Part shown: piece after piece, positions 1 to 8,528 of the stretch | Numbering within the stretch: the stretch's first letter is position 1 | Layout of the letters: each line of letters starts with the position of its first letter | NCBI GenBank assembly: GCA_003243195.1 | Contig: QFQI01000013.1 | Location: 13,259 to 77,258 of the forward strand | Reading direction: 5' to 3' | DNA from: Sphingomonas taxi | Lineage (GTDB): Bacteria > Pseudomonadota > Alphaproteobacteria > Sphingomonadales > Sphingomonadaceae | DNA length: 64,000 bases | Program-made: the position numbers and the translations under genes | The notes under the pieces: model-generated | What the model was told of the DNA's origin: nothing | The model's input: only the letters and a program-made list of their open reading frames with translations | Databases searched by the model: none

Positions 1-231
1 CGCCGGCAATGGGACGGCGTGCGGACGCTGGTCGACGCGGAGCGCTGGGACAAGACCGCGACCTTGCTCAGGGTGCAGGAGCAGGAGGCGCGCTGGTGGC
101 GCGACGCGAGCCTCGCCTACTGGATGTCGGTCAACGGCCGCGCATTGCCCGCCGGCACCGCCGCGCCCGCGCACGACCTCGCGTGGTACAAGGCGCAGCG
201 CTTCGCATACGTGCCGGGTCATCACGACTGA
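1..231 (+). CDS. Alpha-glucuronidase, GH67 family, C-terminal fragment
   Basis: The gene enters from outside the window and only its last 76 codons are present, in frame from base 1 to a TGA. The fragment is rich in Trp and Arg (EQEARWWRDASLAYW), followed by a PAG turn and the tail KAQRFAYVPG, which is how GH67 alpha-glucuronidases end. That family removes 4-O-methyl-glucuronic acid from xylo-oligosaccharides. The catalytic carboxylates lie upstream and cannot be checked. The neighbours, a LacI regulator and a xylose operon, fit glucuronoxylan use. Family call is fairly sure; substrate is inferred. Confidence 0.8.
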   Translation, partial: RRQWDGVRTLVDAERWDKTATLLRVQEQEARWWRDASLAYWMSVNGRALPAGTAAPAHDLAWYKAQRFAYVPGHHD

Positions 232-337
232 GGGCCGGCCGCGGAACGCGCTTTCGGCGCATTTCCCGGCCGCCTCCGACATCGCGCTTGCGGCGCGGGG
301 CGCGCGCCGCCTAGGCTTGGCGGGTGGAACAGATCGC

Positions 338-1414
338 ATGACCGACACCCGCGGCTCGCGCCGCCAGCGCAACGCCCCCACCATTACCGACGTCGCCGCG
401 CAGGCGGGCGTATCGCCGATGACGGTCAGCCGCGTCATCAACGGCGAGGGCAGCGTGCGCGACACCACGCGCCAGCGCGTGCAGGACGCGATCAAGGCGC
501 TGCGCTATGCCCCGTCGGCGGCGGCGCGGACGCTGGCGGGGGGCGAGGAACTGCGGCTGGGGGTGCTGCACACCAACACCAGCCTGTTCTATTTCAGCGA
601 GTTCCTGGTCGGCTGTCTCGACCAGAGCGGGCGCCAGAACGGCCAGATCGTCATCGAACAATGTACCGAGGGGACCGAGGTCGCCGCGATCGAGCACCTG
701 CTGCACGGGCGCATCGACGGCGTGCTGCTGCCGCCGCCGCTGGGCGATTCCACCGTGGCGCTGGACGCGCTGCGCGCGCGCGACGTGCCGGTGGTGGCGG
801 TGTCGACCGGGCGCGCGCCGGAATGGGCGCTTTCCGTCAGCATCGACGATCGCGCCGCCGCCTATGAGATGACGCGGCATCTGGGCGCGCTGGGACATGA
901 GCGGATCGGCTTCATCACCGGCGCCGCCAACCAAACCGCGAGCAGCGAGCGTCTGGACGGCTATCGCGCGGCGCTCGCCGACATGCGGCTGGCCGACGAC
1001 GACGCGCTGATCGCGCAGGGGAGCTTCAGCTATCGCTCCGGGCTGGATGCCGCCGAGCAGTTGCTCGACCTCGCCGCGCCGCCGACCGCGATCTTCGCCG
1101 CCAACGACGACATGGCGGCGGCGACCGTGGCGATCGCGCATCGCCGCGCGCTCGACGTGCCCGGCGACCTGACCGTGTGCGGCTTCGACGATTCGGCGCT
1201 GGCGACGACGATCTGGCCGGAGCTGACCACGATCCGCCAGCCGGTCAGCGACATGGCGCGCACCGCCGTCGACCTGCTGATCCGCGAGATCCGCCAGCGC
1301 CGCAACAATGCCGCCGGGCTGGAGCATCCGCATCTGGTGACCGACTATCGGCTGATCCGCCGCCAATCCGACGCGGCCCCGCGGCGACGCCCGGTCCGGC
1401 AGCGGCGGGACTGA
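338..1414 (+). CDS. LacI-family transcriptional regulator, probable xylose/xylan repressor
   Basis: This is a 358-residue protein with a LacI helix-turn-helix near residues 15-40 (ITDVAAQAGVSPMTVSRVIN) and a periplasmic-binding-protein-like effector domain after it. The family binds palindromic operators as dimers and is released by a sugar ligand. The ATG at 338 was chosen; an in-frame TTG at 317 would add seven residues but has no better ribosome site. It lies downstream of the GH67 gene on the same strand and convergent to xylX-xylB-porter. The xylX promoter carries a LacI-type palindrome, so it is the obvious local regulator. The actual sugar ligand is inferred. Confidence 0.88.
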   Translation: MTDTRGSRRQRNAPTITDVAAQAGVSPMTVSRVINGEGSVRDTTRQRVQDAIKALRYAPSAAARTLAGGEELRLGVLHTNTSLFYFSEFLVGCLDQSGRQNGQIVIEQCTEGTEVAAIEHLLHGRIDGVLLPPPLGDSTVALDALRARDVPVVAVSTGRAPEWALSVSIDDRAAAYEMTRHLGALGHERIGFITGAANQTASSERLDGYRAALADMRLADDDALIAQGSFSYRSGLDAAEQLLDLAAPPTAIFAANDDMAAATVAIAHRRALDVPGDLTVCGFDDSALATTIWPELTTIRQPVSDMARTAVDLLIREIRQRRNNAAGLEHPHLVTDYRLIRRQSDAAPRRRPVRQRRD

Positions 1415-1607
1415 AGCGGGTTCCGATCGGGGGGATCGCTAACCCGCCGGTGAATGACCGGGCGCGCGCAGGGCGCGATGCGCAGGCATCGTGACCGACA
1501 GGCAACGCCGCCCCGAGCCGAGAGCGTCCGCCGCGAAGCCGTCGCCACGGCGTGACGGCGGTGGTGCAACCCCGTCGTGCCCCGGTCTGACGGGTTTGCG
1601 TCGTACG

Positions 1608-1635
1608 GGCGCCCCGGCGAAAGGCCGGAGGCGCC
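1608..1635. repeat. Imperfect REP-like hairpin
   Basis: GGCGCCCCGG and CCGGAGGCGCC pair with one bulged base around the loop CGAAAGG. The arms and the GGCGAAGG-type loop resemble the palindrome inside glyS (49814-49843). It sits between two convergent genes, so it could be a degenerate REP element or a bidirectional terminator. No long T-run follows. Confidence 0.4.
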
Positions 1636-1668
1636 AGGATGACAAGCCTGCCCTCGCCCGCGACGGGG

Positions 1669-1692
1669 ACGCCCCGGCACCCGCCGGGGCGT
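1669..1692 (-). terminator. Hairpin just after the sugar porter stop codon
   Basis: A perfect 9-bp stem (ACGCCCCGG / CCGGGGCGT, 6-nt loop) lies 8 bases beyond the stop of the minus-strand porter gene. No U-tract follows, so it may be a weak terminator or an mRNA 3' end stabiliser. Apart from this and the hairpin at 1608, the gap 1415-1700 shows nothing. Confidence 0.5.
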
Positions 1693-1700
1693 GTCGCTTC

Positions 1701-3107
1701 CTACCCCTGCATGTCTTCCAGTTCGCGCCCGCGCGTCTCGTGCACCATCTTGCGCACGAAGAAGAAGGAGATCGCCGCGAACACCGCATAGCCGGTGTAG
1801 GTGACCGCCAGCCCCGGCGACACCGCCAGCGCCGGGAAGGTCACCGAGATCGCGGCATTGGCGATCCACTGCGCGAAGCCGGCGACCGCCAGCCCCGATC
1901 CGCGGATCTGGTTGGGGAACATCTCGCCCAGCATCACCCACATCACCGGGCCCCAGCTCGCGTTGAAGAAGATCACGTACAGGTTCGCCGCGACCAGCGC
2001 GATCACGCCGTTGTTGCCCGGCAGGCTGACCGCGCCGCCGGCATCGGTGACCGCGGTGGAGAAGGCCCAGGCGACGGTCGCCAGCGTCACCGCCATGCCC
2101 GCCGATCCGACCAGCAGCAGCGGCTTGCGGCCGATGCGATCGACGGTGAAGATCGTGAACAGGCATGCGCCGATCGACAGCGCGCCCGACAGGATGTTGG
2201 TCTGGAGCGCCTGGTCCTCGGTGAAGCCCACCGCCTCCCACAGCGTCGCGCCATAATAAAAGACGACATTGATGCCGACGAGCTGCTGGAACACCGCCAG
2301 CCCGATCCCTGCCCACACGATCGGCCGGATCCGCCCGGTCGCGCGATCCTTCAGGTCGGACAGCTTGGGACGATGCTGGTCGCCTGCCAGGCTGCCGCGG
2401 ATCTCGGCCACCTTGCGATCGGCCTCCGCGCTGCCGAACAGCCGCGTCAGCACCGCATGCGCATCCGCCTCGCGACCGCGCGCGACCAGATAGCGCGGGC
2501 TTTCCGGGATGACGAGCAGCGCCAGCAGGTAGATCGCCGCCGGCACCGCCTGCAGCCAGAACATCCAGCGCCACGCGGTGAAGCCGAACCAGAAGTCGGC
2601 GGTCGAGCCGCCGGCATAGCGCGCCAGCGCGAAATTGGCGACGAACGCACCGGTCAGGCCGCTGATGATCATCACCTGCTGCACGCTGGACAGCCGCCCG
2701 CGGATCGCCGCCGGCGTCACTTCGGAGATATAGACCGGCGAGATGACGCTGGCCGCGCCGACGCCCAGCCCGCCGATGATGCGCGCGACGATGAAGATCG
2801 CCGACGAACCCGCCGCGCCCGCCAGCAGCGCGCTGGCCAGGAACAGCATCGCCGAGGTCATCATCACGCCGCGCCGCCCGATGCGGTCGGCCAGCCGCCC
2901 GGCGCCGAACGCGCCGATCGACGAACCGACCAGGATCGCGCCGACATTGACCCCGATGCCCAGCTTGCCGAGGTCGAATGCCGCCTCCAGCCCCTTCTGC
3001 GTGCCGTTGATGACGCCCGAATCATAGCCGAACATGAAGCCGCCGATCGTCGCCACCGCGACGACGCCCGGATCGCCGGATACCCCCACCATCGTCGCCA
3101 TGCCCAT
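1701..3107 (-). CDS. MFS sugar porter, probable D-xylose/H+ symporter
   Basis: A 468-residue membrane protein of the sugar porter family with about 12 hydrophobic segments. It shows GGFMFGYDSGVINGT in the first helix, DRIGRR between helices 2 and 3, PESPRYLVARGR at the end of helix 6, and GINVVFYYG in helix 7. ATG 3107 follows a GAGGAG ribosome site by four bases; ATG 3101 is a possible alternative. It is the last gene of the xylX-xylB-porter run, 55 bases after xylB. The context makes xylose the likely substrate; XylE-type porters are proton symporters. Transport specificity is inferred. Confidence 0.87.
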   Translation of the reverse strand: MGMATMVGVSGDPGVVAVATIGGFMFGYDSGVINGTQKGLEAAFDLGKLGIGVNVGAILVGSSIGAFGAGRLADRIGRRGVMMTSAMLFLASALLAGAAGSSAIFIVARIIGGLGVGAASVISPVYISEVTPAAIRGRLSSVQQVMIISGLTGAFVANFALARYAGGSTADFWFGFTAWRWMFWLQAVPAAIYLLALLVIPESPRYLVARGREADAHAVLTRLFGSAEADRKVAEIRGSLAGDQHRPKLSDLKDRATGRIRPIVWAGIGLAVFQQLVGINVVFYYGATLWEAVGFTEDQALQTNILSGALSIGACLFTIFTVDRIGRKPLLLVGSAGMAVTLATVAWAFSTAVTDAGGAVSLPGNNGVIALVAANLYVIFFNASWGPVMWVMLGEMFPNQIRGSGLAVAGFAQWIANAAISVTFPALAVSPGLAVTYTGYAVFAAISFFFVRKMVHETRGRELEDMQG

Positions 3108-3162
3108 CCCGCTCCTCGTTATCGTCCGGTTGTCGCCGACTTCGCGGCGCTTGTCATCCCAT

Positions 3163-3915
3163 TCAGCGCCAGCCGGCATCCACGAAATATTCGTGGCCGG
3201 TGCACATCCGCGCGTCGTCGGAGGCCAGGAACAGCGCCAGCGCCGCGACATCGGCGGGCTGGATGCGTCCGTCCAGGCATTGCGCGGCGACGATCTCCGC
3301 CTCGCCCTCCGGCGTGTACCATTTCTCCTGTCGCGGCGTCTGCACATTGCCCGGCACGATCGTCGTCACGCGGATGTTGTCGCGGCCCAGGTCGCGCGCC
3401 ATGCTGCGCGTCATGCCCTCGATCGCCGCCTTCGCGGTCTGGTACAGCACCAGATCGGGGAGACCCAGGTGCCAGCTGATCGACCCGAAGTTGACGATCG
3501 CGCCGCCGCCCGCGCGCTTCAGGTGCGGCACCGCGGCCTGCGCGGCGAAGAACAGGTGGCGCAGGTTCACCGCCATGCGCTCGTCCCAATAGGCGGGCGT
3601 CACCTCGGCGATCGTGTGGCGATCGTCGTTGGCGGCGTTGTTGACCAGCACGTCGATCCCGCCGATCGCCGCCGCCAGCGCGTCGATCGTGCCGGGCAGC
3701 GCGGCGACATCGGTCAGGTCGCAGCGGCGGAACACCGTCCGTTCGCCGAGCCGTTCGGCCAGCGCCCGTCCCGCCTCCTCCGCCACGTCGACGAACGCCA
3801 CGCATGCGCCCTGCCGCGCGAACCCCTCCACCAGCCCCGCGCCGATGCCGCTCGCGCCGCCGGTGACCAGCACGCGCTTGTCCTTCAGCGACGGATAGAT
3901 CGCACCGTCGCTCAC
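3163..3915 (-). CDS. xylB: D-xylose 1-dehydrogenase, short-chain dehydrogenase family
   Basis: This 250-residue SDR is very like Caulobacter XylB, which oxidises D-xylose with NAD+ to xylonolactone, the first Weimberg step. Visible features are the TGGASGIGAG nucleotide loop near the N-terminus, NNAANDDRH, catalytic Ser in FGSISWHLGL, the YQTAK Tyr/Lys pair, and the family-typical stretch RQEKWYTPEGEAEIVAAQC before CTGHEYFVDAGWR. The GTG start at 3915 overlaps the xylX stop as GTGA, so translation is probably coupled. Length matches the family (about 248). Confidence 0.92.
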   Translation of the reverse strand: MSDGAIYPSLKDKRVLVTGGASGIGAGLVEGFARQGACVAFVDVAEEAGRALAERLGERTVFRRCDLTDVAALPGTIDALAAAIGGIDVLVNNAANDDRHTIAEVTPAYWDERMAVNLRHLFFAAQAAVPHLKRAGGGAIVNFGSISWHLGLPDLVLYQTAKAAIEGMTRSMARDLGRDNIRVTTIVPGNVQTPRQEKWYTPEGEAEIVAAQCLDGRIQPADVAALALFLASDDARMCTGHEYFVDAGWR

Positions 3916-5027
3916 CGGCCCGCTCCCAGCAGCCCGCGCGCCGCGAGATTGCGGAACAGCGCGCCGATGCCGTCGGTCCACGGCGCCGCGTCCTTCGACG
4001 TCACCACGCGGTTGACCAGCCGCCCGAGCCGCGCGCTCTCGATCGTCACGCGATCGCCGATCTTGTGCGTGAAGCCGCGCCCCGGCTCGTCACGATCCTG
4101 CACCGGCGCGAACAGCGTGCCCAGGAACAGCACGAAACCATCGGGATATTGGTGTTCGGACAGGGTCTGCCTGACCAGATCGAGCGGATCGCGGCTGATC
4201 TCGCGCATGTTGCTGACGCCGTCCAGCACATAGCCGTCCTCGCCGGCGATGGTCAGCCGCACCTCGGCCCCGCGTACGTCGTCGATCGTGAAGCCGTCGT
4301 CGAACAGCCGCACCAGCGGACCCAGCGCGCATGACGCGTTATTGTCCTTCGCCTTGCCGAGCAGCAGCGCCGAACGCCCCTCGAAATCGCGCAGGTTGAC
4401 GTCGTTGCCCAGCGTCGCGCCCAGCGCCTCGCCACGGCTGTTCACCAGCAGCGCGATCTCCGGCTCGGGGTTGTTCCAGCTCGAATCGGACCGGATGCCG
4501 ATCTCCGCTTCCGGGCCGACCGTCGCCAGCACCGGCGCCTTGGTGAACACCTCGGCATCCGGGCCGATCGCGACCTCCAGATATTGCGACCACAATCCGT
4601 CCTCGATCAGCGCCTGCTTCAGCGCCGCCGCCTCCGGCGTGCCGGGCACCACCGAGCGGATCGAGCCGCCGACGCGCGCTTCCAGCCGCTCGCGGATCGC
4701 CGCCGCCGCCGACCAATCGCCACGCGCGCGCTCCTCGATGACGCGTTCGATCGCGGACACCGCGAAGGTGACGCCGCACGCCTTGACGCATTGCAGGTCC
4801 ACCGGGCTGAGCAGGTCGAGTCCCGCCTCATCGAACGCCCCCAGCGAGCGACCACCGGCACCGGACAGGTCGCCGGCCTCGACCAGCATCGACACCGTCG
4901 GTGCGACCGGCGACATGTCGAACGCCTCGCCCGCGATCACCAGCAGCGGGATCGGCCCCGCCGCCGTCGCCGCGCGCCCGACGAACCGACCCGTCCGCCA
5001 GTCCTGCGGCAAACCCTGCGCCATCAT
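3912..5027 (-). CDS. xylX: 2-keto-3-deoxy-D-xylonate dehydratase, FAH family
   Basis: About 371 residues, closely matching Caulobacter XylX: VDLQCVKACGVTFAVS, IERVIEERARGD, GLWSQYLEVAIGPDAEVFTK, WNNPEPEIALL and AKDNNASCALGP are shared hallmarks. XylX removes water from 2-keto-3-deoxyxylonate to give alpha-ketoglutarate semialdehyde, the fourth Weimberg step. The acidic residues of the FAH metal site (NPEPE) are present. Two ATGs lie side by side (5027 and 5024) behind GGAGGGG; either could be used. It is the first gene of its operon, directly behind an operator-bearing promoter. The lactonase, xylonate dehydratase and semialdehyde dehydrogenase genes are not adjacent, unlike the Caulobacter xylXABCD operon. 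Confidence 0.92.
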   Translation of the reverse strand: MMAQGLPQDWRTGRFVGRAATAAGPIPLLVIAGEAFDMSPVAPTVSMLVEAGDLSGAGGRSLGAFDEAGLDLLSPVDLQCVKACGVTFAVSAIERVIEERARGDWSAAAAIRERLEARVGGSIRSVVPGTPEAAALKQALIEDGLWSQYLEVAIGPDAEVFTKAPVLATVGPEAEIGIRSDSSWNNPEPEIALLVNSRGEALGATLGNDVNLRDFEGRSALLLGKAKDNNASCALGPLVRLFDDGFTIDDVRGAEVRLTIAGEDGYVLDGVSNMREISRDPLDLVRQTLSEHQYPDGFVLFLGTLFAPVQDRDEPGRGFTHKIGDRVTIESARLGRLVNRVVTSKDAAPWTDGIGALFRNLAARGLLGAGR

Positions 5028-5048
5028 CCCCTCCACCGTTCTTTGACC

Positions 5049-5062
5049 TGATAGCGCTACCA
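5049..5062. promoter_or_regulatory. LacI-type operator in front of xylX
   Basis: TGATAGCGCTACCA is a 14-bp palindrome with one mismatch and a perfect TAGCGCTA core with CG at the centre, the form of LacI-family operators. It starts 21 bases before the xylX start and overlaps the predicted -10 region, a good position for repression. The natural candidate to bind it is the LacI protein at 338-1414. Confidence 0.7.
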
Positions 5063-5086
5063 ACACCTCGGCAGTGCGCGTGTCAA
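5058..5086 (-). promoter_or_regulatory. Predicted xylX promoter
   Basis: On the minus strand TTGACA (5086-5081) is followed by a 17-base spacer and TTGGTA (5063-5058). The -35 is a perfect consensus; the -10 is weak and overlaps the operator. This would fit a promoter closed by a repressor. Confidence 0.55.
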
Positions 5087-5191
5087 GCGGCGGTGGCGAT
5101 CACGCGCGTGCGAGGGCGCTCCGCGACCGGCGGACAGCGCCCGTCCGCTATCCGGCACGGCGGGCTATCCCGACCGCTCCGGGGCGGATCG

Positions 5192-7336
5192 TCACAGCGC
5201 GCACGACCTTTCCGCCAGGAGATTTCTGGCAGGCACGTCCCACCCCGGGGAGATCGAACACCCGCCCCGCGCGCCGACCTCATGCGTCGGCACGGGAGTC
5301 GGACGGCCGATCAGATACCCCTGCACCTGCCCCAGCGACCAGCGGCGCAGCATCTCCAGTTGCGGTTCGCTCTCCACGCCTTCCGCCACCACCGGGATGC
5401 CCAGGCTGGCGCCGAGCGCGACGATGCTGCGCACGATCGAGCCGGACGGCGCATGGTCGAGCATCGTCGCGACGAAGCTGCGGTCGACCTTCAGCTTGTC
5501 GAAGCGGAAATCACGCAGGTTGCCGAGCGAGGAATAGCCGGTGCCGAAATCGTCCATCACGATGCGCGCGCCATGGTGCTGCAAGGTACGCAACGCGTCC
5601 AGCACCGGCTGGCGACGCTGGCCGAGCAGGATCGCGCTTTCCGTCACCTCGAATTCCAGCCGCTCGGGCGCGATGCCGTGGTGGTGCGCCAGCGCCAGCA
5701 GGTCGTGCGCCAGCGTCGGCTGGCGAAACTGGATCGCCGACAGGTTCAGCGCCAGCGTGATGTCGGCCGGCCAGTGCGCCGCCGCCGCCATCGCCTGGTC
5801 GGCGACCCACAGGCCGAGCGCGTCGATCCGCCCGCTTGCCTCCGCCAGCGGGATGAAACGGTCCGGCGCGATGTCGCCCAGCTCCGGGTGCGCCCACCGC
5901 AGCAGCGCCTCATGCCCCACCACGTCCAGCGTCGCGGCCTGCGCGATCGGCTGGAACGCCAGATACAGCTCGCCGCGCTCGTTCGCGCCTTCCAGGTCGC
6001 GCGACAGCCGCCAGCGCAGCCGCACCTCCTCCTTGAACTGGTCGTCGAAGAAGCGTGCGGTGTGCCGCCCCTCCGACTTGGCGCGATACATCGCCATGTC
6101 GGCCAGGTTGTGCAGCTCCTCGCCGTTCTGCTCCACGCCCGACAAGGCGACGCCGATGCTCAACTGAATCGGCACCGTCTGTCGCGCGGTCATCTCGCAC
6201 GAGCGATAGATGCGCGACACCAGCGCCTCCGCCGCCTCGGGCTGGTTGCCGTCCACCTGGATGATCGCGAATTCGTCGCCGCCCAGCCGCGCGACCATGT
6301 CGCCGCTGCGCACGCAGCCGGTGAGCAGCCGCGCCGCATCGCGCAGCGCCGCGTCGCCGCCGGCATGGCCGAAGCGGTCGTTGATCGACTTGAATTCGTC
6401 CAGGTCGATCGCGAACACCGCGAAGCGCTCGCCGCTGCCGCGCACCCGTGCCAGCTCTTGCGCCAGCCGCTCCTCGAACAACAGGCGATTGGGCAGGCAG
6501 GTGAGCATGTCGTGATGCGCGAGGAACTCGACGCGCCGCTCCGCGCGCCGGTGCTGGTCGACGGCGGCGCGATAATCGCCGATCCCGCGCGCCAGGTCGC
6601 CCAGCTCGTCGCGGCGATCCGCGGCGGGCACGGCGGCGTCGGCCTCCTCGCCGCGGCTCAACTGGCGCAACCGTTCCGCCATCGCCACCATCGGCTGGAT
6701 CACCCGCCGTCGCAGCCACAGGGTGCAGGCCAGCAGGATCGCCAGCACCGCGAGCGCGGCGACCAGGCCGCGCAACAGCCCGCGACGCAATTCGCGCGAG
6801 TTGCGTCTTACCGCGGCGTCGATCTGCCGCACCAGCAACTGGCGAACGTCGGTGCGCGCCGCTTCCAGTTCGCGCAGCGCCGTCACGAAATGCGGCATGC
6901 GCGTGCGGATCGCGCGCGGATCGTAGCGCGCGTCGAACAGCAACCGCACGCTGAGCCGCGCGAATCGTTCCTCCGCGACGTGGCGGCGGGCGACCGCCTC
7001 GCGCAACACGAGCGGGAGCGCCGGACCGCCGCCGCCATGCGCGCTGGCGCGGTGGAACTGGCCGAGCGCCGCGCCGACGGCCGCCCATTGCGCGGGCGCG
7101 ATCGGCCGGCCGTCCTCCGCGAAGCGCGTCACCTCGCCGACGCCCAGCCGCAGCCGACGCTGGACCTGATCCTGCGCATCCTCCAGCCGGAGCAACCCGG
7201 TCAGTTCCCCCACCGCATCGTTCTGCGCGCGCACGTCCGCGCCGAGCAGCAGCCCCCCGGCGAGCAGCGCAAGCCCCAGCGCCAGGACGGCGCCGAAGGC
7301 GGCAGCAACACGGGTGGAAATAGATGTCGGCAGCAC
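5192..7336 (-). CDS. Membrane diguanylate cyclase/phosphodiesterase (HAMP-GGDEF-EAL)
   Basis: A 714-residue inner-membrane protein: membrane segment near residues 8-33, helical extracytoplasmic sensor, second membrane segment near 185-208, HAMP linker, GGDEF domain (GGDEF at 352-356) and EAL domain (EAL at 476-478). The cyclase motif is intact and is preceded by RSGD five residues upstream, an I-site. EAL motifs EALLRW, NLSAIQF, EVTES, DDFGTGYSS, KVDRSF and AEGVE are all present, so both synthesis and breakdown of cyclic-di-GMP look possible. The GTG start at 7336 is four bases after GGAGG. The sensed signal is unknown. GAF and receiver genes follow divergently. Confidence 0.9.
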   Translation of the reverse strand: MLPTSISTRVAAAFGAVLALGLALLAGGLLLGADVRAQNDAVGELTGLLRLEDAQDQVQRRLRLGVGEVTRFAEDGRPIAPAQWAAVGAALGQFHRASAHGGGGPALPLVLREAVARRHVAEERFARLSVRLLFDARYDPRAIRTRMPHFVTALRELEAARTDVRQLLVRQIDAAVRRNSRELRRGLLRGLVAALAVLAILLACTLWLRRRVIQPMVAMAERLRQLSRGEEADAAVPAADRRDELGDLARGIGDYRAAVDQHRRAERRVEFLAHHDMLTCLPNRLLFEERLAQELARVRGSGERFAVFAIDLDEFKSINDRFGHAGGDAALRDAARLLTGCVRSGDMVARLGGDEFAIIQVDGNQPEAAEALVSRIYRSCEMTARQTVPIQLSIGVALSGVEQNGEELHNLADMAMYRAKSEGRHTARFFDDQFKEEVRLRWRLSRDLEGANERGELYLAFQPIAQAATLDVVGHEALLRWAHPELGDIAPDRFIPLAEASGRIDALGLWVADQAMAAAAHWPADITLALNLSAIQFRQPTLAHDLLALAHHHGIAPERLEFEVTESAILLGQRRQPVLDALRTLQHHGARIVMDDFGTGYSSLGNLRDFRFDKLKVDRSFVATMLDHAPSGSIVRSIVALGASLGIPVVAEGVESEPQLEMLRRWSLGQVQGYLIGRPTPVPTHEVGARGGCSISPGWDVPARNLLAERSCAL

Positions 7337-7545
7337 ACAACCTCCGCGGCGAACCGACCGTACCGACGAAGACTTACCTCTTTATGATCGTCCCGCAACG
7401 TTTTCCGTCGATCCGGTCCGCGACCGCCGCACCCGATCGTCAACGCGCATGCTGTACGCAGCATTAATGCCGATCAGCGGCTAACGACTTGACTCACCCG
7501 CCCCGACCCCGGAAAAACCCCGGCAAAACAACGGGACGCGTATGA

Positions 7546-8037
7546 ATGTTCGCAAACGATGCGGCGATCGCCGCCGAAAGCGCCCGACAGGCTGCGGTGG
7601 ATCGACTGGATATTCGGTCGAAACGTGGGGACCAGCGGCTGCAACAGATCACCGAACGCGCCGCCGCCGTCGCCGGCACGCCGCTCGCGGCGATCTCCAT
7701 CATCGACCGCGCCCGGCAATGGCTGGTGGCCCGGACCGGGGTGCTGGATGATGATGTGCCGCGCGCGGTGTCGTTCTGCGCACAGGCCATCCACCGCCCG
7801 GGCGAGGCGATGGTGGTGCCCGACGCCTCGCAGGACGCGCGCTTCATGCGCAATCCGCTGGTCGCCTCCGCCCCGTTCATCCGCTTCTACGTCGGCATCC
7901 CGCTCGTCGACCGCGCCGGCTATCCGCTGGGCGCCTTGTGCGTCATCGACCATGAACGGCACGACGACCTGCCCGATCTCTACGATCTGGCGGCACTGGC
8001 GCGCGAGGCGGAGCGGATCGTCGGCCAGCGCTCCTGA
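7546..8037 (+). CDS. Stand-alone GAF-domain protein
   Basis: This 163-residue soluble protein is almost only a GAF domain: LAAISIIDRARQWLVARTG, then FCAQAI, VVPDASQDARF, and IRFYVGIPLVDRAGYPLGALCVID, which is the usual GAF core order. No output domain is attached, so it probably senses a small molecule or redox/light cue and acts through a partner. It is divergent from the GGDEF-EAL gene and 96 bases ahead of a lone receiver gene, which suggests a small signalling group. Ligand and partner cannot be told from sequence. Confidence 0.72.
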   Translation: MFANDAAIAAESARQAAVDRLDIRSKRGDQRLQQITERAAAVAGTPLAAISIIDRARQWLVARTGVLDDDVPRAVSFCAQAIHRPGEAMVVPDASQDARFMRNPLVASAPFIRFYVGIPLVDRAGYPLGALCVIDHERHDDLPDLYDLAALAREAERIVGQRS

Positions 8038-8133
8038 ACCGCCCGCGATCCACCGCCGCGGGCATCGCGCACGTTATGGGTTGCCATCGGGCGGCGGTCC
8101 GAGGCACGTCATTCCTGACGACGGGGAAACCAG

Positions 8134-8505
8134 GTGAACGCTCGAAAATGCATCCTGCTGGTGGAAGACACACCCAGCCACCGCAAGCTCTATGCCTCAT
8201 GGCTGCAGATCGGCGGATATGACGCGCATGTCCTGGACGACGAGCGCGATGCGCAGCGCTTCGCGGAAGACATACGCCCGGATGCGATCATCGTCGACAT
8301 CCGCCTCCCGCATGTCAGCGGACTGGACGTGATCGGGCGGCTGAAGTCCTCCGCCGCGACGCGGACCATCCCGGTGATGGCGTTGACGGTACTGAACAGC
8401 GTACAGGACGAGGACGCGTGCATGGCCGCCGGCGCCGACGTCTTCGTCACCAAGCCCGACCATATCGCCACCTTCCTCCAGCGGATCTCCGGCCTGCTGG
8501 CCTGA
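8134..8505 (+). CDS. Single-domain response regulator (DivK/CheY-like)
   Basis: A 123-residue receiver with no output domain. The acidic pair is in LVEDTPSHR, the phospho-acceptor Asp in AIIVDIRLP, the switch Thr in MALTVLN and the Lys in VTKPD. Start is GTG 8134 behind a weak GGGGAAA site. Such proteins act as phosphate shuttles or by direct protein contact, as DivK and CheY do. No histidine kinase is nearby, so its partner is encoded elsewhere. GAF and GGDEF-EAL neighbours hint at a link to cyclic-di-GMP signalling, but that is inference. Confidence 0.85.
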   Translation: MNARKCILLVEDTPSHRKLYASWLQIGGYDAHVLDDERDAQRFAEDIRPDAIIVDIRLPHVSGLDVIGRLKSSAATRTIPVMALTVLNSVQDEDACMAAGADVFVTKPDHIATFLQRISGLLA

Positions 8506-8528
8506 TCCGCTCGCGCGGCGATCGCGGA

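Noticed and set aside
1491..3479. Long open frame opposite the sugar porter and xylB genes
   Set aside because: Typical mirror frame of GC-rich coding sequence; the protein is Arg/Ala/His-rich with no family features, and the minus-strand genes are clear.
4901..7387. Long open frame opposite the GGDEF-EAL gene
   Set aside because: The real gene on the minus strand has all family motifs; this frame is a by-product of codon bias.
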